From contig CAKZOY010000323.1 in NCBI GenBank assembly GCA_937138275.1, forward strand, positions 1 to 5,537: a stretch of DNA of 5,537 nucleotides. The letters are read 5' to 3'. This document shows, piece by piece, positions 1-5,513 of the stretch. This DNA is from an uncultured Chloroflexota bacterium (GTDB lineage Bacteria; Chloroflexota; Anaerolineae; B4-G1; DUEL01). A model generated the notes under the pieces. It had not been told where the DNA came from. It did not search any database and worked only from the letters and a program-made list of their open reading frames with translations. A program made the translations under genes and the position numbers. Each line of letters begins with the position of its first letter. The first letter of the stretch is position 1.

Positions 1-16
1 ACCGCAGCGGGCGCTG

Positions 17-1909
17 ATGCGATCCCTCGCCGTGCTGGGTGGTGCATTGATCCTTCTTGCGGGGTATGTTGCGCTGTACGAGTTGCTGCTTCGGGAGAGC
101 GTCAGTTTGCGCATCTGGGCGTTATCCTTCTCAGCACCCGTTGCACTGGCCGCGCTGACGTCCCCTGTGCTCATCCGTATGCCGGTTGTGCTGACCCCAT
201 CCCGGCAACAACCCTTGAAGGAATCCATCGCCCATAGAGAAATACCGGATGACACCTGGGATGAGTTAGAGGGAGTTGACGACATCAAGGAAGAAGTGAT
301 GGATGCCCTCCGGTCGCAGTTTGACCCGAAGGTGCGGGAGTCGCTAAAACGGATGGGCATTCGTCCAACCCGGGGCATTCTCCTCTTCGGGCCGCCGGGT
401 ACGGGGAAAACGAAACTGGCCCGTATTATCGCCCACGAAGCGAAAGCCGCGTTCTTTGCCATTAGCGGCACCGAGTTCACCAGCAAATGGTACGGGGAGT
501 CAGAAGCGAACCTGCGGCGTATCTTTGAGGAAGCACGGCAAAATCGCCCGGCAGTGCTCTTTTTTGATGAACTGGAGTCGTTTCTTCCCAAACGAACAGA
601 TCTCTCCCATGCCGATGCTCCGGAAAAGGGAATCGTGGCAACTTTTCTGGGATACACAGATGGGATCGTGAACCTGGATGGCGTCCTGATGGTGGGCGCC
701 ACCAACCATCCGGAGATGATAGATCCGGCCGCGCTGCGTCCGGGACGGTTTGACAAATTGATCTACATCAGCCCTCCGGGGCACGAAGCGCGTCGGCAGA
801 TTTTTGCGCGGTATTTAAAGGACAAGCCTCTGGCCCCTGATGTGGATCTGGATAAACTGGCCGTCCGTACTGAGCGGTTTACGGGAGCGGATATCCAATT
901 CGTCTGTGCAGAAGCAGTACGTCGGGCTATGCAGCGCAGCAGGGGCAAACTGGAACCGATCACTATGTCCGACTTGGAAACGGCCATCGGCGGCACCAAG
1001 CCCTCCGTCACTCTGGATATGCTGCGCGAATACGAGACGCTGGCGAGCCAGTATGGACGGCGGTCGCAAAAGGTGGAACCGGAGGATGTGATTAGCAAGC
1101 CCACTTTCACCTGGGACGACGTGATCGGACTGGATGAGGTAAAAGAGGCCCTCAAAGAAGCGATTGAGTGGCCCCTGAGGCATCCCGAACTGCTCCGGGA
1201 ATACGGGATCAAACCCAGCAAAGGGGTTCTGCTCTATGGCCCTCCGGGATGCGGAAAAACCTTTCTGGCGAAAGTGGTGGCCAGTGAATCCGGGGCGCAT
1301 TTCCTGCATGTTAAAGGCCCGGAGTTACTCCGCGAGTACACCGGTCAATCGGAGGCCCACCTGCGCCGAATTTTCACCCATGCTCGGGAGAACGCGCCAT
1401 GTGTTTTGTTTTTTGATGAAATTGACGCCATTGCGGGTGCCCGGGGAACTTCCAATGCGACAAGCACCCAGATCATCACACAACTCCTCACTGAGATGGA
1501 CGGGGTAGACGAACTGAAGGGGGTTATCGTCGTTGCGGCGACGAACCGGCCGGACGCGCTGGACCCGGCGCTGCTTCGGCCGGGACGCTTTGACCGCATC
1601 GTGTACGTTCCGCCCCCGGATCGGCCCGCCCGAGTGGCCCTTTTCCGCAAAGAGCTATCCGCAAGGCCGGTTGCGGAGGACGTGGACTTTGAACGGTTGG
1701 CTGATATCACCGAAGGTTACTCTGCCGCAGATATCACGGCGATTTGCAACGCGGCGGCTGCTGCTACTGCCCGAGAGGCTCTACGCACTGGTGCACGTCC
1801 GACAATCACCATGCAGCGACTGGTAGAGCAGATTGAGAGGACGCCGCGTTCCATTACGGATGCCCAGATAAGCCTGTACGAATCGCTGCAAGCGCAGTGG
1901 CGGCGATAA
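17..1909 (+). CDS. Membrane-anchored tandem AAA+ ATPase (Cdc48/p97-like D1-D2, no N domain)
   Basis: Predicted hexameric protein-remodelling ATPase that pulls substrates through a central pore, on the cytoplasmic face of the membrane. Residues about 4-24 and 33-53 are hydrophobic and look like a two-helix anchor with a short outside loop. They replace the double-psi-barrel N domain of Cdc48/VAT. D1: Walker A GPPGTGKT 125-132, pore loop KWYGES 157-162, Walker B FFDE 182-185, sensor-1 ATN 228-230, arginine fingers R241/R244. D2: GPPGCGKT 408-415 (the p97 D2 form), pore loop EYTG 440-443, FFDE 465-468, ATN 508-510, R521/R524. Both rings therefore look active. Each AAA domain ends in a similar segment (PSVT...YE near 329-340, RSIT...YE near 611-622), which supports internal duplication. 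The ATG at 17 is the first visible start, but the frame is open to the window edge and no clear Shine-Dalgarno is seen, so the 5' end is uncertain. The AAA identity is secure. The role is inferred. Confidence 0.93.
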   Translation: MRSLAVLGGALILLAGYVALYELLLRESVSLRIWALSFSAPVALAALTSPVLIRMPVVLTPSRQQPLKESIAHREIPDDTWDELEGVDDIKEEVMDALRSQFDPKVRESLKRMGIRPTRGILLFGPPGTGKTKLARIIAHEAKAAFFAISGTEFTSKWYGESEANLRRIFEEARQNRPAVLFFDELESFLPKRTDLSHADAPEKGIVATFLGYTDGIVNLDGVLMVGATNHPEMIDPAALRPGRFDKLIYISPPGHEARRQIFARYLKDKPLAPDVDLDKLAVRTERFTGADIQFVCAEAVRRAMQRSRGKLEPITMSDLETAIGGTKPSVTLDMLREYETLASQYGRRSQKVEPEDVISKPTFTWDDVIGLDEVKEALKEAIEWPLRHPELLREYGIKPSKGVLLYGPPGCGKTFLAKVVASESGAHFLHVKGPELLREYTGQSEAHLRRIFTHARENAPCVLFFDEIDAIAGARGTSNATSTQIITQLLTEMDGVDELKGVIVVAATNRPDALDPALLRPGRFDRIVYVPPPDRPARVALFRKELSARPVAEDVDFERLADITEGYSAADITAICNAAAAATAREALRTGARPTITMQRLVEQIERTPRSITDAQISLYESLQAQWRR

Positions 1910-1956
1910 CACAAGGCACGATCCAGGGCATCCCGTTATTCCGGAGCGAACAGGCG

Positions 1957-2259
1957 ATGGACAGGCGAGCACTGCTCCAGCAACTGGAATGCCGCTTGCG
2001 GGAGGCTGGCTGCACCCTGCGGGACATCTTCTACGGGATGACCCTCTATGAGTGGTGCCGGGAACTGGATAAGGCGCGGGGGGAGGTGGAGCGGGTGTTC
2101 ACCCTCCTGGTGTTCGGCGACCTGCTGGGCATTCCCATCCTGACCCCGTACTATACCCTTCGCCTGTTGCCCTACATGGTGCCGCGCATTGAGGGCTGGC
2201 GGCGGAGCATGCTGCGGGAGCGGGACCTGACCGACCTGTTTGACCAGGAAATCGGGTAA
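1957..2259 (+). CDS. Small protein of unknown family, copy A (GDLLGIPIL / RERDLTD motifs)
   Basis: A 100-residue protein I do not recognise. It is a clear paralogue of the protein at 2522-2794: from a shared YGM (residues 26-28 here) about 42 of 70 positions are identical without gaps. Conserved blocks are GDLLGIPIL, PYY.LRLLPY..P.I..W and MLRERDLTD. The middle (roughly residues 48-77) is hydrophobic, proline- and tyrosine-rich and interrupted by Asp and Arg, so it looks more like an amphipathic or re-entrant membrane segment than a clean transmembrane helix. The C-terminus is highly charged. I chose the ATG at 1957, preceded by GGAG at 1943-1946. A GTG at 1897, overlapping the end of the AAA gene by 13 nt, would add 20 residues that have no counterpart in the paralogue. 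It lies 47 nt after the AAA stop and is probably co-transcribed with it. It could be an adaptor, a structural subunit or a client of the ATPases. No enzymatic motif is visible. Confidence 0.82.
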   Translation: MDRRALLQQLECRLREAGCTLRDIFYGMTLYEWCRELDKARGEVERVFTLLVFGDLLGIPILTPYYTLRLLPYMVPRIEGWRRSMLRERDLTDLFDQEIG

Positions 2260-2361
2260 ACAGAACTCTGTACCATTCGGAACCCCGTCTGGCGCAATCC
2301 TGTGGGCCTGTCCAGCAAACCATTTCGGGGGAGCGGCGCACCCGTGAAAAAGGGGAAAGCG

Positions 2362-2398
2362 GGTTTTGTGGGGGCGGCTTCGCCGCCCCCACAAAACC
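2362..2398. repeat. 17-bp perfect GC-rich inverted repeat (hairpin 1)
   Basis: The left arm GGTTTTGTGGGGGCGGC (2362-2378) and its exact reverse complement (2382-2398) surround a 3-nt TTC loop. No T-tract follows on either strand, so it is a poor fit to an intrinsic terminator. It lies in the 262-bp gap after the first small gene. A very similar hairpin lies at 4845-4881, so I read it as a member of a dispersed palindromic repeat family. It may still act in RNA stabilisation or bidirectional attenuation. Confidence 0.85.
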
Positions 2399-2463
2399 AT
2401 CACCTCCACCCCCTTTCCCACACAAGGCGAATTACTGCACAGGCCCCATCCTGCACCGGCAAG

Positions 2464-2492
2464 TTGCCAAGAACGAAAGTTGGATGTACACT
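2464..2492 (+). promoter_or_regulatory. Candidate sigma70-type promoter for the second small gene and the ATPase pair
   Basis: TTGCCA (2464-2469) matches the -35 consensus at 5 of 6 positions. It is separated by exactly 17 nt from TACACT (2487-2492), which matches the -10 consensus at 4 of 6. A start near 2499 would leave a leader of about 20 nt carrying the Shine-Dalgarno at 2509-2513. Its position downstream of hairpin 1 would give the 2522-4821 genes their own transcription. This is pattern matching only. Confidence 0.45.
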
Positions 2493-2508
2493 ATTATTGA
2501 CCCCATTC

Positions 2509-2513
2509 AGGAG
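2509..2513 (+). promoter_or_regulatory. Shine-Dalgarno for the second small gene
   Basis: AGGAG ends 8 nt before the ATG at 2522, which is close to ideal spacing. It supports that start for the 90-residue protein. Confidence 0.75.
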
Positions 2514-2521
2514 AAAGCGCG

Positions 2522-2794
2522 ATGGCAGAAAAAGAGAAAAGGAGAGGCGGATTCTGGGACACATTTAAGAGCGTTCTCTACGGCATGGCCGGTCACGATA
2601 TGGCCCGCTTCGCCCTGAAGACCCGGGGCAGCATGGAGCACCTGTTTATCCTCGTCACCATGGGGGACCTTTTGGGCATCCCCATTCTCCCGCCCTACTA
2701 CTCCCTGCGCCTGCTGCCCTACGTCGTCCCGCAGATTGCCACCTGGAAACGGCGCATGCTGCGGGAGCGGGACCTGACCGACGCCCTGGCATAA
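2522..2794 (+). CDS. Small protein of unknown family, copy B (GDLLGIPIL / RERDLTD motifs)
   Basis: A 90-residue unrecognised protein, paralogous to the one at 1957-2259. It starts with a lysine/arginine-rich tail (residues 3-8), then a helix-like region, then the conserved core GDLLGIPIL, PPYYSLRLLPY and WKRRMLRERDLTD, and ends four residues later. The N-terminal part differs from copy A (YGM at residues 20-22 rather than 26-28), while the core and C-terminus are strongly conserved. This points to a shared core function with divergent N-termini. The core around residues 42-66 is hydrophobic but contains Asp, Arg and several prolines, so a peripheral or re-entrant membrane association is plausible. 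The start is well supported by AGGAG at 2509-2513. The ArsA-like gene begins 75 bp downstream with no terminator between, so co-transcription with the ATPase pair is likely. It may be an adaptor, scaffold or client of those ATPases. Function is unknown. Confidence 0.85.
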   Translation: MAEKEKRRGGFWDTFKSVLYGMAGHDMARFALKTRGSMEHLFILVTMGDLLGIPILPPYYSLRLLPYVVPQIATWKRRMLRERDLTDALA

Positions 2795-2799
2795 CATCG

Positions 2800-2855
2800 C
2801 TACCTGCATACTTGCACACTTGCCCACTTGCAAACCTGCCTACTTGCACACTCGC
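2800..2855. repeat. Seven tandem degenerate 8-bp units (consensus NNACYTGC)
   Basis: Seven consecutive octamers read ctacctgc, atacttgc, acacttgc, ccacttgc, aaacctgc, ctacttgc and acactcgc. The last six positions are nearly fixed and the first two vary. The array fills the space between the second small gene and the Shine-Dalgarno of the first ArsA-like gene. Its in-frame TTG at 2828 falls within a repeat unit and is unlikely to be a real start. Confidence 0.85.
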
Positions 2856-2858
2856 ACC

Positions 2859-2865
2859 AGGAGGT
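2859..2865 (+). promoter_or_regulatory. Strong Shine-Dalgarno deciding a TTG start at 2870
   Basis: AGGAGGT is a full match to the anti-Shine-Dalgarno core, and AGGAGG ends 5 nt before TTG at 2870. It favours 2870 over the upstream TTG at 2828 and the internal ATG at 2918, which would leave almost nothing before the P-loop. Confidence 0.8.
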
Positions 2866-2869
2866 CACC

Positions 2870-3850
2870 TTGTCCCTTGCAGAAGTCTTCAAACGACATC
2901 CGGAACGCCGCTACATTATGTTCGGCGGCAAGGGCGGTCTGGGGAAGACCACTTTCTCCGCCGCCACAGCCTACTGGCTGGCCAAACAGGGCTACAAAGT
3001 GCTGGTCTTCTCCGTGGACCCGCAGGCTTCCCTCTCCGACATCTTCCAGCAGAACATCTTCGGGAAGGGAGCGGTGGAGATTATCCCTGGGCTCTTTGCC
3101 CAGGAGATTGACGCCGACCGCCGCATTCGCGAGTATCAGGAGGAAATCCGTCAGAAAATCCTGAGCATGTACGGCCTGGAGAAAGTACCCGACGAGATTG
3201 AGGACTACATCCAGGCCGCCGCGGCGGAGCCGGCTATGGAGGAGAGCGCCATCTTTGACCAGGTGGTGGACATCGTGGTCAGCGGGGGCTACGACTACTA
3301 CATTTACGACCTGGTCCCCCTCGGCCACGCTCTCTATTACCTGAGCATGGCCAGCGTCTACGACCAGTGGATTGAGAAAATCACCAAACTCCGGGAGGAG
3401 ATGCAGGAGTACGCCCAGGTCGCCGCACTGATGCGCCGGGACGAGGAACTGGAAGAGGATAAAATCCTGGCCGAACTGCAGGACATCCGCTACCGCATCA
3501 ACACCTCCTCCAGCATCCTGACCGACAAAGAGAAGACGGCCTTCTTCTTCGTCGTCGTCCCCGAAGAGATGATCATCCTGGACACGGTCAAAGCGGCCGG
3601 TCTCTTCGCCAAATTCCAGGTGCCCATCTCCGGCTACATCGTCAACCGGGTGATCCCTTCGGAACTGGAACAGCAACAGATTCCGGAATACCTGCGCCAC
3701 CGCATCCAGATGCAACGGAAGTACCTGGAGGGAATCCGGCAACGCTTCGGCAACCAGGTGCTGGCCTATATCCCGGAGTTTGAGCGGGACATTACCGGGC
3801 TGGATATGATCCGGCGGATGGCCGAAGTGATGTTCGGGGGTGTGGAATGA
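2870..3850 (+). CDS. ArsA/Get3-family P-loop ATPase, subunit 1 (degenerate switch II)
   Basis: A 326-residue soluble ATPase of the ArsA/Get3 (SIMIBI) family, in which ATP-driven dimer closure controls client binding. Deviant Walker A FGGKGGLGKTT is at residues 18-28, with signature lysine K21, P-loop lysine K26 and Mg-binding T27. Switch I DPQASLSD starts at D50, the position of the catalytic Asp57 of yeast Get3. Switch II should read DTAPTGH but is DLVPLGH (147-153): the Asp and Gly-His remain, while the TAPT core is lost. The family's later LTD..KTAFFFV..PEE and VNRVIP segments are present. There are no cysteines, so neither the arsenite site of ArsA nor the zinc-binding CXXC of Get3 exists. 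The TTG start at 2870 has a strong Shine-Dalgarno, and the resulting N-terminus aligns with the next gene. The stop overlaps that gene's ATG, implying translational coupling. It is best read as one half of a heterodimer. The client is unknown. Confidence 0.92.
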   Translation: MSLAEVFKRHPERRYIMFGGKGGLGKTTFSAATAYWLAKQGYKVLVFSVDPQASLSDIFQQNIFGKGAVEIIPGLFAQEIDADRRIREYQEEIRQKILSMYGLEKVPDEIEDYIQAAAAEPAMEESAIFDQVVDIVVSGGYDYYIYDLVPLGHALYYLSMASVYDQWIEKITKLREEMQEYAQVAALMRRDEELEEDKILAELQDIRYRINTSSSILTDKEKTAFFFVVVPEEMIILDTVKAAGLFAKFQVPISGYIVNRVIPSELEQQQIPEYLRHRIQMQRKYLEGIRQRFGNQVLAYIPEFERDITGLDMIRRMAEVMFGGVE

Positions 3851-4821
3851 TTGAAAAATCCATGACCCAGTTCGTTCAGGAGCATCCGAAACTCAAATAC
3901 GTCTTCTTCGGCGGCAAGGGCGGCGTGGGGAAGACGGTGATGGCCGGGACGGCAGCGCTCTGGTTTGCCCGTCAGGGACGGCGCACCCTGCTGGCCTCCA
4001 CCAACCCCGTCCACTCCCTGACCGGCCTGCTGCGCCAGGATGTCTTCGGCAAGCCCACGGCGGTGGAGGGGGTCCCGAACCTCTGGGCCTACGAGATTGA
4101 CACCAAGGACACCATTGAGCGTTCCAAACGGGAAATCCGGGAGAAGATTGAGTGGTTTCTCAAATACGCCGACATCCGGGCCAAGACGGACGAATTCGTA
4201 GAATCGGCCACAATGAACCCGGCCTTTGAAGAGTCGGCGATGTTTGAGAATATGATTGACATTATGTTTGAGGACAAGTACGAGGTCTACGTCTTTGACA
4301 CCGCGCCCACCGCCAACGCCCGCCGCCTGCTGGGGATGTCCAGCGTCTACTCTATGTGGGTCAACAAAATGATGCAGAGCCGGCAGGAGGCGATGAGTTT
4401 GCGGGAACTCCTCTCCTACAGCAAAAAGAAGCAGGAGAAAGACCCGTTGATGGAGTACCTGCTTCGCTTCCGTGACCGGATGCGGCATGCCAAGACTTTG
4501 CTGACCGATGCGGAAAAGACCGCGTTCTTCTTCGTCACCCTGCCGGAGGCGCTCCCCATCGCGGTCATTCGCCGGTTCATCAACTGGTTTGACGAGTTCG
4601 GGATTCCGGTGGGGGGTGTGGTGGTCAATATGCTGATAGACAAACAGGCCGTTGGGGAGAACCCGCCGGACTTTGTCCGCAACCGCATTGCGATGCAGGC
4701 GGAGTACATGGAAGAGATTCGGCACCTCTTCCCGAACGTGCGCGCCCTGGTACCCCTCTTTGAGACCGAAGTCCAGGGCGTGCCGATGCTGGAGCGCACC
4801 GCCACCTACCTCTTCCAGTAA
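3847..4821 (+). CDS. ArsA/Get3-family P-loop ATPase, subunit 2 (natural Asp-to-Asn in switch I)
   Basis: A 324-residue paralogue of the preceding ATPase, colinear with it along its length. Walker A FGGKGGVGKTV is at residues 21-31 with K24, K29 and T30. Switch I reads NPVHSLTG from N53, where ArsA/Get3 proteins have the catalytic Asp of DP. Asn here is the substitution used to block hydrolysis in Get3 (D57N). Switch II starts with intact DTAPT (151-155), but the usual Gly-His is Ala-Asn. ATP binding is therefore likely and hydrolysis doubtful on its own. The region 120-215, which contains the helical client-binding subdomain in Get3, holds 11 methionines, including MM at 175-176. The protein has no cysteine, so arsenite transport is not supported. 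The ATG at 3847 overlaps the previous stop as ATGA, after a GGGGGTG stretch. An in-frame ATG at 3862 lacks a Shine-Dalgarno. Predicted partner: the upstream ATPase. Confidence 0.92.
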   Translation: MIEKSMTQFVQEHPKLKYVFFGGKGGVGKTVMAGTAALWFARQGRRTLLASTNPVHSLTGLLRQDVFGKPTAVEGVPNLWAYEIDTKDTIERSKREIREKIEWFLKYADIRAKTDEFVESATMNPAFEESAMFENMIDIMFEDKYEVYVFDTAPTANARRLLGMSSVYSMWVNKMMQSRQEAMSLRELLSYSKKKQEKDPLMEYLLRFRDRMRHAKTLLTDAEKTAFFFVTLPEALPIAVIRRFINWFDEFGIPVGGVVVNMLIDKQAVGENPPDFVRNRIAMQAEYMEEIRHLFPNVRALVPLFETEVQGVPMLERTATYLFQ

Positions 4822-4844
4822 CGCCATCGCTTAGAACCAGAAGA

Positions 4845-4902
4845 GGGGTTTGCGGGGCGGCGAAACCGCCCCGCAAACCCCCATTCCGTCTTTACGTTTT
4901 TT
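4845..4902 (+). terminator. 16-bp hairpin plus T-rich tail after the ATPase pair (hairpin 2)
   Basis: Arms GGGGTTTGCGGGGCGG (4845-4860) and the exact complement (4866-4881) enclose a CGAAA loop, 23 nt after the second ATPase stop. A T6 run follows at 4897-4902 within a T-rich stretch. It sits about 15 nt beyond the stem, so this is not a textbook intrinsic terminator. The arm sequence resembles hairpin 1, so it may be a dispersed repeat that also ends transcription here. Confidence 0.55.
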
Positions 4903-4918
4903 ACATTTTACTTTTTAC
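4889..4918. repeat. Degenerate T-rich tandem repeat, units ending TTTAC
   Basis: Four successive units all end in TTTAC: TCTTTAC, GTTTTTTAC, ATTTTAC and TTTTTAC. Unit length is mostly 7. It lies between hairpin 2 and the TPR-protein start, and resembles the other two short-unit arrays in style but not in sequence. Confidence 0.55.
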
Positions 4919-4928
4919 GCCATAGAAC

Positions 4929-5513
4929 ATGCACCCCTCCCTGCTCACTCTGCTGGTCGGTTTTCTCTACATCCTGGGCTTCAACGGACTCTCCTACCTG
5001 CGCCACCAGGGATTATCCGGGCGTTTCATTGCGGAGGGCCTGATCATCACCGGGATCGGTGCGGCGCTGAACCTGGTCATCCCCTTTCACCCCCTTTTGT
5101 TCCTCCTGGCGCTTTACCTCCTCACCATGCGCGTGCGCCTGGTAATAGACCTGGGCAACAGTGTGGCCGCGCGAGGACAACCGGAACGGGCCCTCCAGTT
5201 CTACGACCTGGCCCTCCGCCTGGGCGCCGACATTTTTAGCCGCCGGGTGGCGGAGATCAATCAGGGGGCGGCGCTTCTCCAGTTGGGGCGGGCCGAAGAG
5301 GCCTATCAGATTCTTCGCCCGGTGGTCACCGATCCCGGTGTGCGGCTGGGAGCCAAGTACCAGGCCGCCGCCTGCTACAATCTCGGCCTGGCGGCCCGGC
5401 GCACCGGGCGGGAGGCGGAAGCGGTCTGTCGCTTCAACGAGGCCATAGATGCCCTCCCCGGCTCCATTTACGCCTACGGGGCACGGCAGGCCCTGAAGAA
5501 AAAGGACGAATAG
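4929..5513 (+). CDS. Membrane protein with three hydrophobic segments and a C-terminal TPR-like domain
   Basis: A 194-residue protein. Hydrophobic segments at about 4-24, 34-51 and 53-68 are likely membrane helices. Basic residues between the first two (R25, R32) and after the third (R68, R70) suggest an outside N-terminus and a cytoplasmic C-terminal domain. Residues ~72-178 form about three helix-turn-helix repeats of TPR type: a segment with G76, A80, G83, A88, Y92, A95 and L96, a second around 107-133 (A114-L117, G120, A122-A125) and a third around 144-177 (Y150-A155, G160, A163-A165, F169, A172-I173). TPR domains bind peptide segments of partner proteins, so this may be a membrane docking platform. 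An in-frame TAG at 4923-4925 forces the start to be near the ATG at 4929, although no good Shine-Dalgarno precedes it. It is separated from the ATPases by hairpin 2 and may be transcribed independently. The TPR assignment is by pattern, and the partner is unknown. Confidence 0.82.
   Translation: MHPSLLTLLVGFLYILGFNGLSYLRHQGLSGRFIAEGLIITGIGAALNLVIPFHPLLFLLALYLLTMRVRLVIDLGNSVAARGQPERALQFYDLALRLGADIFSRRVAEINQGAALLQLGRAEEAYQILRPVVTDPGVRLGAKYQAAACYNLGLAARRTGREAEAVCRFNEAIDALPGSIYAYGARQALKKKDE

Noticed and set aside
2362..2398. Intrinsic terminator at hairpin 1
   Set aside because: The stem is strong, but no T-tract follows on either strand. A repeat element explains it better.
2302..2568. 88-codon + strand open frame across the intergenic gap
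   Set aside because: It translates through the perfect palindrome and the promoter region, overlaps the well-supported small gene at 2522, has a low-complexity product and no Shine-Dalgarno.
1957..2794. Small proteins as classical tail-anchored clients
   Set aside because: The hydrophobic core is central, contains Asp, Arg and several Pro, and is followed by a long charged tail, unlike a C-terminal transmembrane anchor. A client role is kept only as a possibility.
2800..2855. CRISPR-like array
   Set aside because: The period is 8 bp with no spacers and no cas genes, so it is a simple degenerate tandem repeat.
2840..3742. 300-codon minus-strand open frame opposite the first ATPase
   Set aside because: Same reasoning: it mirrors a conserved coding frame and its product shows no family signature.
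2870..4821. Arsenite-pump ATPase (ArsA) function
   Set aside because: Neither protein has any cysteine, while ArsA binds As(III) through cysteines. No arsB, arsR or arsD is visible nearby.
3766..4827. 353-codon minus-strand open frame opposite the second ATPase
   Set aside because: It is fully antisense to a conserved ATPase. Its His/Leu/Gly-rich product has no recognisable motif, and long antisense frames are expected in GC-rich DNA.
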